64,000 bases of DNA from Atopsyche davidsoni (taxonomy: Eukaryota > Arthropoda > Insecta > Trichoptera > Hydrobiosidae): NCBI GenBank assembly GCA_022113835.1, contig JAILWY010000012.1, positions 744,001 to 808,000 of the forward strand. The letters are read 5' to 3'. Below the pieces are notes generated by a model. The model was not told the origin of the DNA. It worked only from the letters and a program-made list of their open reading frames with translations, and did not search any database. Position numbers and translations under genes: made by a program. Below are positions 26,038 through 37,425 of the stretch, piece after piece. Position 1 is the first letter of the stretch. Each line of letters opens with the position of its first letter.

Positions 26038-26284
26038 AGATAGAAATTACAAGATTCATTTTGGAATTCACTATAGTTGTTAAACCTTTCGATGTGTAAA
26101 GGATCGTTATTGGAGTAGTGGTCTTGAAATGATTGTGGAGGGATGTACTCTGGAAGTACCTTGTGTGGATGGGGGGACTCCTGCTGAGTATCAGATCTAT
26201 ACGCCAAAGCTTTGTAAGGAAAGGATTATATAATAATGCTATTGGGCAGCAGCAATGCGCAGACTTTTTATTCAAATATAAAAC

Positions 26285-26422
26285 TGCGGTGTAGAAGGAC
26301 TCAAGGATTCACTCTACTATTTTCACCTTGGAAAACCATGAACACTGGTTTAGCATGAGAATATGATCAGCGAAATAGTCGCCAACCTCCTTTGAGGAGA
26401 GGCACTTGATTTAGAAGATGAT
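26285..26422 (+). repeat. LINE-tail-like repeat
   Basis: Second copy of the 10.85 kb repeat, with GAAATAGTCGCCAACCTCCT and GAGGAGAGGCACTTGAT. A third short piece is at 14665-14702 (ACCAACCTCCTCTAAGGAGA). Confidence 0.55.
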
Positions 26423-26434
26423 AGTTATTCGAGC

Positions 26435-26580
26435 TACGGTATATGGCTGACCCCTGACCCTGCACGCAGGTTGCGGGGCTTACAACATATGGTGGTAGCG
26501 TACATGGATTTCTCTATTTTTGCTATGGAGTTTGGGTAGGGAAAATATGTGTAAAAAACCCTTTAAATCGAAAGAATTGA
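26435..26580 (+). repeat. Dispersed repeat G, copy 2
   Basis: CCTGACCCTGCACGCAGGTT, then GGTGGTAGCGTACATGGATT, then AAAAAACCCTTTAAATCG. Ends as copy 3 does. Confidence 0.55.
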
Positions 26581-29500
26581 TAAGTATTTACATGAAATCG
26601 TATGGCGCAAGGCTCGTTCGACTTCTAAAAATCTAATGAATATAATTAATCCAGAAAACACTTGTTTTGGAATAAAACGTATCCGGCGGATGTCGGCGGT
26701 AATAAATCGCTTATACGCCTAATTAAATAAGACGAATAATTACCGGAAGCGTGACGTTTATAGTATAATCGCATGCATTACCCGCGAGGCGGGGCTGTTT
26801 GTTCGAAGCCTCCGAACCGCAATTATGTAATTACCCGCCGCCGCCAGGGCAAGCCCGGCTTCCTTCTCCACAAATGCAGCCCAAAACACTACCGAGAATA
26901 AGCTGATGCTGCGTTTTTGTATGAAACACAACAAACCAATACGCAAGTGGTAATAAAGCTTTCAACTATTCTTCCTAAATTCATTTGCTCCTATATTTAC
27001 TTGCTTTTTTTTCACCTTAGCTAATAACAGCATGAATCTATTATTTTTATATATTAATCGCATATATTCGCTTACGAATAAGAAATCCAATGTATACCAT
27101 AAAAAGCAAAAATGATATTTATACTAATGTCTTCTTATTTGAATAGATCTCAAAAAATTAATTAAATATTTATAGATTTAATAATAATATTTAAAGTTAA
27201 AAAATAAATTTGTTCTACTTGTATTATTAAACTGCGACGTACATTATAAAAGAAACAATGTTGCCATTGATCTATTACAAAATATATTGTATTTCCTTGA
27301 ACATTAATTAGATATTATCTTGTTATATTGTTGCACTGCATTTTTGTATACAAATGAGACAATAAAAATTATATAGATTTAATTGCACTGCCCGGAATAG
27401 TGTCACGCGCAGACAGGTTCACCATATAAAAATAAATCACAAGTTTTATTTATTATTAAATACATTAGTGACGAAAAGTTTTATAGTTTTTTAAAAAGAT
27501 AAATTGACATATTTCAAACCACACCGAAAATTAAAAAAAACCCATATTAATGCATTACATCGTTGTATTGGTATATTTAAATTGAAAGAGAACATGATAA
27601 TGAGAATAATTATTAAAATAAAATATGTATGGCAATGTGTGGTTACACTATTCGCGTGTGAATTTATCTCCTTACATTGTAGAGATCTGCTGTCATGTCC
27701 CCTATTCACTTGATTTAATGAAGACAAGCAAATTGTGCCTTACTAATTAATTCGATAAATACACATTTAATTAAAAAAAAAAAAACACGACAACACAGGA
27801 CAAAGATCAGTTTTCTAATTATAATTAACCAAGTTTAACTGAAGGAGACGAGCCGTGACTCCTTGGGCAAGCAAAACCAACTTACGCTTGGGTGACTTAA
27901 GTATTTTAGATTTTTGAAAAACCAGACGGTCACCACTTTATTAATAATCTATTTTTTCATTTAAAGTTTATTAGGTTCGGAGAAATATTTTTTTACTTAC
28001 TTTTCATCCCATGATAAGAAGAGATCAGATCTCAAATTTTCTTTGAACGGAAAGTCTATAACACAAATACTTTATATGAGTAGGTGGCTGCAAGGCAATG
28101 TATAGGTAAGCGAGGAATCAGAGGCATTAATAAGCTATCATGTTCGACTTGATACGTCTCCAGCATTTACTATTTTTAATAAAAAAAGTATAAGCAAAGT
28201 ACTTTTTATACTATTCATATTTTATGATTAAAAATAATTATTATTTCGCAAAAAAGAGCGAGAAGCAATCTATTAAATGGCAAATTAATTATATACATTT
28301 ATTAATGACGAGTGTATTATATAATAACAGAAATGGCTGGAATAATTAGACTTTAATCAAAACAGGTCGATTAAATAAATGTAAATATAATCAACAATCA
28401 TGCAACGGATGCCGCGCCAGGATAAGATCTCGGCCAGCCACAATGCGAATTAACCTGTGAAAGCAGAGGAAGTGCGTCGCGCACTTCCGGCCGGCTCAAC
28501 GGCAGGCTTGGCGTAGGTCAGGCAGTGCCGACTGCATGCCTTGTTGAATGCCTTACAATGCGAAATGTGCGATAAAATGATGGTTCAATTGCCTCCCCTC
28601 TGATTCATACGCATATTTATTTCCGGCAAACAATGAATATTAAAAAAATACGCACGTTGAATTGCGTGATTTTTTGTTATTATATATAGAATTGATGCAC
28701 ATAACCAGGAATCATTATATCCTTTTTATAGAACACAAGTATGTTTAACAAAATTTTAATTACGTTGAACGATTGAATGGTAATCATTAACAACTATATG
28801 CATAAAAAAATTATCTGATGATATGATTTCATATAATTATTTCAAATTATTCGAATACCTGACTTTTTGTTTATAGTCACTGATCATGGCAATTTTATCG
28901 TTTTTATAACCGTTTGGTTGTTAATTGTGTAGCAGCGTGTGTAGTCCATTCTGACTGTCTAAACATTGTGCGACACACTTGAAAACTGAATGCATGTCCA
29001 GTCACCGTTCGGCTGTCGGTCGTGTCGCGGCGTGTGCAGGCTGCTGACGTACAATGAGGCAGTTTGTAGCGCTTCTTATCTGATCTTCAGGTGCATCCGC
29101 CAATCAGCGGGCCGTGCACTTCCCCCGGTGCACTTTGTTTCGAGTGTGTTTGGAGGCAATATGCAAATATAATGCAGTTTTATGAAAAAAAAAAAATAAT
29201 AATAATAATACAATGGCTACTACGCAACATTTGAAGCTGAGATTATTTCACGCTTGCATTACCTGTGAGGTGGAATATACAGTAAATTTGATTAAATCAC
29301 TATATAACTTTAAATTATTGCTACGATCGCTACATCAGTGTGACAAGCTTTAATTTTTTTCAGAACGATTAAGAAATCGGTATGACACGATTATTTATTT
29401 ATTACTTGTGTCGACAGTTTGAATTATTTTAAACATCTAAAATCCATTTTTAAAATAGTGTTTCATTTAAACATCGTGTACGGTGAATGATTCATAGAAA

Positions 29501-29685
29501 TGTAAGCTTATTTTAAAATTAAATATTTACAAGTTAATTTTCTTATGTCCATAGATTGTGCTCAACTTTTTAAATACACATAAATGTGCTATAATAATAA
29601 AAGGATTTTTACCGTAAAAAGAGTCGCAATTAATGTTATAATGTGCTTATATTCTGTTCACGTCATGTTGTAGTCGTACATGGCG

Positions 29686-29717
29686 GTCGGATCGGGTCGG
29701 GTCGGATCGGGTCGGGT
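29686..29717 (+). repeat. TCGGG microsatellite
   Basis: Tandem GTCGG/ATCGG pentamers leading into GGTTAGG. Confidence 0.85.
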
Positions 29718-30454
29718 GAGGTTAGGTCTTCGCGGCGGGTGCCGCAGTTGTCTAATGAATGCAGGTAATTAGCCGCCACGTCATCGCGCCTGATGGGAAC
29801 CGACGGAGAACAGGTAAGTGCAATGGACGCGAGCAATCAGCTTTGGAATAAGATGCTCACAAGCAAACGGACACATAGTCCTGTTTGTGTGTATTCGTAT
29901 GCTGTGGCAGCCTTTATCGTTAGGAGTTGGGACTGGAATCTGAAATCTTCGAAGATGACCTCGGTACCGGAACATCAAGTATCAATCGCTCTCCCTACTT
30001 ATTTCAAGGGTTTTTAAACAAATTTCGTTTGAATAAGTAATACATTGAAAACAACACAAGGCCAAGTGAATCGATTTGTTTTTCATCTCGATATAGGCCG
30101 TATCCGAACCCAAGCGCCGCGAGTTCTCGGCATGTGTTTCTTTTCTAGATAGAATCTAAAAAAGTGGATTCATTTTTGTTGTTATTGTTGAATGTTGACA
30201 CCCTTAGTTTTCATGAAACGTGTGTGTCGTTTCGGGTAGTTATGCGACTTGTTTGAACCTTAATTTATAAAGGATGAATCATCGGTCGGGTACTTGCATA
30301 GATGTCATTGTTGGCCGGATAAGATTCCAAGGAGGCCTCCGCACGTCGTCACGTCCTCGCCGGACCCTCCCTTAACCTCCGCGTTTTTCTACAGCTTCAG
30401 GGCCCGAAACGCCTCGAACCTCAACCGCTGAAACCAGTACAGCATGGCAGCGAG

Positions 30455-30473
30455 CAGTAGTAGTAGTAGTAGC
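30455..30473 (+). repeat. AGT trinucleotide repeat
   Basis: About six AGT units. Confidence 0.9.
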
Positions 30474-30990
30474 ACACGAGGCTACTCAAACGTGTTGCAT
30501 ATTTTTCAACCTTTTATTGTTAATACTACACGGAATACAAAAATAATATTGGATAAAAAAATTCCGAGAACGAGGTGTACATTTTTGTTTTGGCGTTAAT
30601 AATGGCTCATATTCCCACGAAACATTGTCATAAATAAAAGCGTCATCAGAATTGAATCCATTGCTAATATTCAGCTCGTAGTGTTTCCATCGGCTGTCCC
30701 GCCAGATTCCAGTTGATTATGTAATTAACGAGCGACATCTTGTCGTTTGCGAAGAGCCCGCGTCGCGTTTGTGACTCGTATTAATTGGCCGAATGTTTTT
30801 TGTTAACGGTCAGCCTCAACTCGTCGACCTGAAATATAACTGAAATAATGCAAAAGTTTGAAAAATATATATATATGCTATATTCTCAGAGCCAAAGATA
30901 AATAATTCAGAAATAATATATACTATTAGATCACCAAACCTTTAACAATGTAATGTGAAAATACTTGATGTGAAGAGTGCGTATATTGTA

Positions 30991-31542
30991 CATGATGTCC
31001 AAAAAGAGTATCGAATAGTGACCGTTATTGCGATATGCTGCGAAAATTTTTGGGCCCAAAGCTGCAGGAGTTTCATGGTTTTAACTCGAGAACGTGGTTC
31101 CAACAAGATTCCACTTGCCATACATCCAATCAATCAATTGAAGCTGTCAACGAATTATTCCCTAATAAGGTCATTTCACGTAGAGGTAACATCAATCGGT
31201 CTCCCAGAAGCCCCGACCCTAGCCCTCTTGACTATTTCGTATGGGGATACCTTGAAAGTAGGGTTTATGAGAATAATTCGACGAACGTAACGGAATTGAA
31301 GCAAAACATCAGGTCAGAAATGGCAGCAATATCGAGGGCTATGTGTCAGCGTGTTATCAGCAATCTTCGTTCCAGATTAGAGAGTGCCAGCAGCGTAACG
31401 GTCACCATTTGGATAACATCATCTTTTTGAAATAATTTTCCATTTTGTATTCTTATAATCAACAATAAAAAAAATACTTGATTAATAGTAGATTTTGTTT
31501 TACTGTACTAACAAATACCTGATGCTCCGTTTGGACACCCTG
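30991..31542 (+). mobile_element. Internally deleted IS630/Tc1-mariner element, copy D1, with transposase C-terminal remnant
   Basis: Terminal inverted repeats CATGATGTCCAAAAAGAGTA (left, after TA at 30989) and, at the right, TTTGGACACCCTG before TA at 31543. Inside, 31035-31430 reads the transposase catalytic core: WFQQD (second Asp), then RSPDPSPLDYFVWGYL (third Asp, 40 residues after the second), then CQRVISNLRSRLE. The DNA-binding N-terminus and first catalytic Asp are missing. A one-base shift near 31380 throws the end out of frame; the expected ECQQRNGHHLDNIIF is in another frame. Not active alone. Confidence 0.75.
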
Positions 31543-31655
31543 TATATTAATTCATCCCCTTACATCATTAATCGGTTATTAAGCCATAGCTATAATTGCT
31601 TTAGCTTGCATACCTACCATTTTCTTGCAGTACATGTAATATGGTTTTTTCTCTT

Positions 31656-31818
31656 GAGTGCCAGCAGCGTAACGGTCACCATTTGGATAACATCATCTTT
31701 TTAAAATAAATTTCCATTTTGTATTCTTATAATCAACAATAAAAAAAATATTCTTCGATACTAGTAGTTTTTGTTTTACTGAACTAACAAATACCCGATA
31801 CTCTCTTTGTACACCCTG
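31656..31818 (+). mobile_element. IS630/Tc1-mariner 3' end, copy D3 (truncated)
   Basis: Starts at GAGTGCCAGCAGCGTAACGG and follows the 3' end of copy D1 almost base for base to the terminal repeat TTTGTACACCCTG with TA at 31819. Only the last codons of transposase and the 3' terminus remain. It lies 113 bp after D1, separated by unrelated sequence. Confidence 0.65.
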
Positions 31819-32196
31819 TACAAGTGACACGTTTTTAAATGTAAATAAAAATGAAAGTACTCGTATCACTTTATATAAACGTATTTCTTCACGAAAATAA
31901 AAAAAATTATTGGTAAATAATTGCAGTGGCGAATTATAATATAAAGTATGTGAGACGTGTTGTTCGTCCGCCTTGTCGGGTTTTCGTGGCTCTCTTGTTC
32001 GTGAATGTTCTGCGTGCCTGTTTTGCTAATAAAATGATATTTCACTTATGATATCTGCGTTAGCTCCCGTAACGATTAGGGCTTAATAAGAAATTGGTTG
32101 GAATGTCACAGGAATGGAATTTACCGACATGCCACGCAAACAGGGTTGTCGCACGAAAATAAAAAAAGTTATTAAATATTTATCAATAATACTTGT

Positions 32197-32404
32197 AGAG
32201 AAATTTAATATTTTTGACAGAGAGTTCTTGGTGGAATTCCATTTTGATATTTTTTTGAATAAAATATTTGAGTGATTTTCCACATGTTCTCATGTTCAAT
32301 CTCACTCTGTTTGATAATGCCAACGTGAAAGGTTGGCGAATCCGGTCATAAATAAAAAACGAACATGTGAAAAATCACTCAAGTATTATATTCAAAAAAA
32401 TATT
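32197..32404. mobile_element. GCCAACC hairpin element, copy B2
   Basis: Outer arms (GAATAAAATATTTGAGTG and CACTCAAGTATTATATTC) pair across a core with AACGTGAAAGGTTGGCGAA. A 12 bp duplication AATAATACTTGT flanks it at 32185-32196 and 32405-32416. The left side has an unpaired extension containing TGGAATTCCATTTTGATA, which recurs inverted at the right end of copy B4. Confidence 0.6.
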
Positions 32405-34600
32405 AATAATACTTGTGGAAAACTTTAGTTTTTTTTGCAGTTTATTTATGCAATTTCTTGTATTAATTCACGTTTATTTTTTACGTTATTTACCAAAACG
32501 CAGACTTTTTAAATCGGTGATGGTTTCAAGCAAATTTGTATTATTAAAAACTTAAATGCTGTTCATTTTTGGGATTTGTTTTTTTAACAGAAAACAGATT
32601 ATTGCAACGCATGAGTATTTCTTGAAAAACTTAAAACTTCGTTGAAGTGAAACTTCGCGAGTGGCAGCCCTGCTGGTTTTTTGTCATTGGCGGCAAACGA
32701 CTTTATTTGTTTCTTGTTCTTTATTCGAATTTCGACATAATGTCTTTTGTCTCGGGCTTCTTCTTCTTATACCGAAATTTCTCATTAGCCCTTCAAGGGT
32801 GCTTCCGTTCTCTCACTTAAACTATAAAATTATATTTAAAAAAGCACGCTAGTAATTAAGTATTTTTATTGGCTTTTCTATTAACACCGGGCTATGCAAC
32901 GTTAGAGGGGACGTAAAAGGAATTACAAAAAAACAATAAGTGGGTATCCATGTACTTGGATGATAATTACGGGGGAAATTTCCACCTTGTTATGGCAAAC
33001 ATTTCAAACGAGAATTCACCCAAGAGAACATACTACTTTATGAACATACATAATACAATTTCCGAATAAGGTTTTAAAAAAACAAAAAACATAGCAAAAA
33101 TTATCTGATGTAATTACAATTTTTCAAGTAAAAATTTTGTGAACAAGGAGATATACGTAGTATAAAAATATATTGCACAAGGAAATTTATGTGAATCATT
33201 TTAATTTTCCCAAAATAAATAAATCAAATGTCGTTTTATGTAAAATATTATGGTTACAATTATTTTAATTTGGAATTATAATAAATAAACATACTTTATT
33301 CAAACGTTACATATGTTTTTTTTTGTCGGTGAATGCAACATAACTTTATATTATTAATGATAAAAATATAAACTTTGTATCCGAGAGTAAACTAAATAAA
33401 AATATTGTGATGAATACTAATTCCGAGTTCAGGAACAAATTGTTTTCTTTTCCTCATTTCTGTTAATTATTTTTATAGGATTATATTAAATTCATAATTA
33501 ATAAATACATTATTTTAGCATGTTTATCGCAAAGGAAAACTCAAAGCATTATGATAGTGATTTTTTGTGATTTTACAACACCCAAGTCTCAAAGTATCAA
33601 ACTCGGTGTACTCATAATTGCCTTTGAATGTTTTTAGTGCTGCCTAATTGCGTTTTTCTTTACGAGCTCTTGTCTTTGCACAAAAATGTAGTTATAGATT
33701 CCTTGCTTTAGATTTCGTCTTTCGCTCGTGCTACATAGCTATAAAATAATATTTTTATCTTATTTTCATAAAAACCAGTAAACATATTTAGATGATTCTG
33801 CATAATATAAATAAAATCATGTTAATTTGACTGAATCGCGGTGAAATTATGATGTACCTTGTAATTATGACGGATGAGTCTGAATTCTTGAATGTTTCAG
33901 TGCGAGCGCTACATGCTTCCACGCTTTCAAAATAAATATTCAACAGTCGTACATTCTATTGTTGTCCTTTTTATCACCTGCACACCTATAATTAAGAAGT
34001 CCGGGCATTAATTAGTCAGTTAGCGAGTCCGTGCCCTTCGGACTTCTATTTTTTTGCTGATCAGACACCTACAATTGTCAGGAGATGATTTGTGATTTGG
34101 TATATTGTGAATCATTTGGATTTGACCTTGATTAAACAAAAAAATTAAATCACCATGACTGTTATACGACCACATATTTATTTAATAATTTTACCGAGAG
34201 CTTTCAAGCTGTTTCATGAATTTGAACGTTTAATATTTTTAAAATACAATATTTACCAAAAATTCAATATGGGTATAAATTCCTTTATATCGTAATACAA
34301 ATCGTTATAGCAGTTTTTGATTTACCTGTCAAGATAGAAATTAATCCAGGAAGCTCTGACCACTGATCTAACAAGTCATTTAACGTTATATGTACGTACT
34401 TAAAGTTAGCACTATAAAATTGAGAAACTCTGCCTAGAAAATAATTATATAGAGAATAGGATCATGTGCGAATGTTTCATTCTAGAGTAACCATGTGTGT
34501 AAAATATAAATAATTAAGTAATGCATTAAACATGCTAGAGAACGGAATACGTCCTCCGCGGGCGCGGATTGGCCGGCGGTGTTTTGGCGGGAGACGAGCG

Positions 34601-34694
34601 CGTTTTTTGTCTCTCCCCCCCTCACTACCCCTGTCCCCCCCCCCTCCCACCTCCTCTCCCCCCCCCCTCAACCCTCTTACCCCCACCCCCGAGG
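34601..34694 (+). repeat. C-rich polypyrimidine tract
   Basis: Nearly uninterrupted C and T with several runs of 7-10 C. Open frames across it are compositional, not genes. Confidence 0.9.
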
Positions 34695-35544
34695 CCAGGC
34701 GACGCATATCAAGCGGCGAGAAAAAAATCAGGAATCTGAATTTAATTTGGACTTTTGTTTAATTCTTATTCCCGTCGTGACAAAGATGGACGGCGGGTTT
34801 TGATGGCGTATTAATCTTGAACTGTGTTTTCGCGAAGAAATTCGTGTATATTAAATGCCTGAGTTTTTGAATCAGCTTTTGATTAGAATGAAAAAGGCCC
34901 CTTGTATTAATTTTTTATATAAATATTCTATAACCACCATTCCATTCTCACCAAAATATTTCTAAAGTTTCATACAAGTCAAGGGAAAAAAAAGTAAAGG
35001 CTAGGTTAAATTATTTTCTACTTGCAAGCCTACAGCGTGGTCGTTGATTAGAATACACATAAAGCAACAATTTTTTTATCTTCTGTAAAAGAAATAAAAA
35101 TTTACTAGATCAAAACAAAAAAACCTTTTCATCTTGTATAGTATATATAAAGTCTCAATTTGTGTGAATTATTTATATACGATTTTAAAGTTGTGTATTG
35201 TATAATATATTTTTTTGCACAAATTTATACTTATGGCATAGAGTCTTCAAACATCGTGGGACGATCAAAGCTGAAATTTAACATAAATAAACTGTTCGTC
35301 ACTCCCAGTGACTTCACCTGCAATGCACTTTGAATTTTTTTTTAACCCATGCTTTTGTAATGGTTAAAATTTATATTTATCTTAACAAATCATTTTAATT
35401 TGTCGTTTTTATTAGACATATTAGTAGCGTTCAGATTTTAAGACCTTTTTTTATGTTTTGAGGAATTCACTAAGTAGCCAGTTTTATATAGAACGTATGC
35501 ACTGCACAAAACGAGACCTTACCGAATATTTAAGTTAACAAGAC

Positions 35545-35665
35545 TAAAGCGGTCTACACACGAAGCAATACGAATGGCAACTGATTTTTAATTAGCGGAT
35601 AGCGTCCTTTTATTTAAGGTTGGTGAGCTCACGTTGGGTTGTCGATTGACGTGCGAAGTGTGTGG
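35545..35665. repeat. CGACACAAC foldback family, copy near 35.6 kb
   Basis: GCGGTCTACACACGAAGCAA at the left and GTGCGAAGTGTGTGGACAAC at the right are inverted-related; the middle has TAGCGGATAGCGTCCTTTTA. Confidence 0.4.
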
Positions 35666-36239
35666 ACAACTTAATACTGAATATAGCCGCAATCACTTCA
35701 TCTAAATTTAAAGTAGTAATGTTTTTTTTTTTAATTTAAGTAAAAAAAATTCAGTCTGCTCAGCGGCAGCGCGACGAGCCGTCTTTAGTTCTAGTCCCGG
35801 CGTGACCGATCCGCTCTCAAATACCTCTCAGAGCAAACGATCGATTTTGACCAGCGCCTCGGTCACGGTCAAGGCGAGATCCAATCAAGGCAGGCGTTAT
35901 TATTTTTACTAGAAAATAGTTGCTAAAAGCGTAAACGATATATTACGTGCTAACTAATGCGACATTTTTGAAATCACCTGAAAAAATTATTGAAATCAGT
36001 CAGTCGAGAATCGCTTACGCACACTTTACTGATTTTACTGACTCGAGGGTTTTGATGGCCGAAAATCGTTTAAGACGACCCGATAAGCTGCTGCTGCTCC
36101 AAGCCGGGCCTGAGCCTGACTTATCGCCGGATATAATCGGTGTAATTACTTTTGTGTACTTAAATAACAGTTGGTATTGATTCAACGCGCGTCGCGGTCC
36201 ATCGCGCGCGTTAGCGACAACTTTAAGCTGCCTGCACCC

Positions 36240-36475
36240 ATTGACGCACAACCGGCGATCGGACGGTAGCTAGCGAATAGTGTCTTCTACTGCGTTGCTT
36301 AAACACTAACAACCGAACAGTATTTAGCCAACAGCGGTATATTATTTCGTATGTTTTTTTTTTTTATAGTTTTGATTAAGTAAACAACGCAAAAGAGGAT
36401 GCCATTGACTAGCTCGCTGTTTGGTTGTCGGTAGTGTCGCAGTGCTTGTAGGCAGCTTGAACTTGAGGTATCTCC
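36240..36475. repeat. CGACACAAC foldback family, copy near 36.35 kb
   Basis: Left CACAACCGGCGATCGGACGG, middle AAGTAAACAACGCAAAAGAG, right TGGTTGTCGGTAGTGTCGCA. Arms inverted, with a T-rich centre. Confidence 0.5.
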
Positions 36476-37254
36476 ACGGACGGAAGACGCTGGACAGGTA
36501 CGACCAATTCAATCATCCAATAATTGGAGTGCCACTCTGCCGGACAATGCCGGGCGTCCTCTTGGCCGCTGCGCGTGAAGCTCGTCCACGCGACTCAGTA
36601 CAAATTATTATTGAACGTTACCTGCAGTTCATTTCTCGTGATCCGATAGGTAAGATTTGTGCGCACGAAATTCTAAACGTTTGAGCAGCACCATTTTAAA
36701 TTAACTTTATTAGTAAATTAATATTTTTTGAGACTTTTTTCAGTAAAAACAAATAATCCGGTCTGTCGTGGATGCGGATTAGTTGCTCAACGCTTTCTTT
36801 GTATGCATTAGTACTTGGCTGGTTTTTATTTTTATTGTGAGTCTTCCGCTCCTCGTCCTGCGTCCCGCACGAGCGCCCCTGTCCACAGGTAGCGCTGCTT
36901 CCCAGAAGGCTTACACGGGCCAGGTGAGAATCGAGTAGTCGCAGTCGACAAACTGACGTAGTCGTGACCCGGTGAAGCTCCGTGAAGACGAGTGATGCAA
37001 TTGTCGACAAAGCAACCAGTACAAAAGTTAGGCTCAATATTTGATTTTTCTGTCATTTCATATTCGTATTGTTTTACTTCAAAACTAGATGAAATTCATA
37101 AAAAAAAATACTTATTCAAACAATGATGGAGAACTACAAATTAAACCAGTTCTTTATGATAAAAACATAATCAAACTTTTATGAAGTCAAAAACATCTTT
37201 TATTTGATGGTATAACTTAAATGAAGCCAACACGACACGCCAAACGTCACAATC

Positions 37255-37425
37255 AAATGCTAATATCATTATTTTGGGTGTTTTTTTTTATTGTTTCTTC
37301 CAAGTAAACAACATTGGTTAATCACCATTAGGTTGTCGGTTTTGTCACAGCACATTTATACGGCTTATTCCAACTGACACAACTGACGAGCAAACGATAA
37401 CTGGCAAATCACTCTAAATTAAGGG
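37255..37425. repeat. CGACACAAC foldback family, copy near 37.3 kb
   Basis: TTTTGGGTGTTTTTTTTTAT followed by AAGTAAACAACATTGGTTAA, TAGGTTGTCGGTTTTGTCAC and, inverted, AACTGACACAACTGACGAGC. Confidence 0.5.

Larger units (their letters stand above)
20748..30900. other. Upstream intron or intergenic DNA, 20.75-30.9 kb
   Basis: No gene recognised. Contains a 25.68 kb CCGAG array, the 25.93-26.04 kb minisatellite with flanking inverted repeat, LINE-tail and G repeats at 26.3-26.6 kb, a TCGGG array at 29.69 kb and an AGT array at 30.45 kb. The rest is AT-rich, with scattered GC-rich patches around 22.1-22.2, 23.1-23.4 and 30.3-30.45 kb. Confidence 0.7.

Noticed and set aside
31035..31430. Intact transposase gene
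   Set aside because: Lacks the N-terminal domain and first catalytic Asp, and is frameshifted near the C-terminus.
34477..34803. Proline/serine-rich and glycine/arginine-rich frames
   Set aside because: Translation of the C-rich tract; composition only.
36421..36684. 87-codon plus-strand frame
   Set aside because: Begins inside a CGACACAAC-family repeat, has no homology or splice context.
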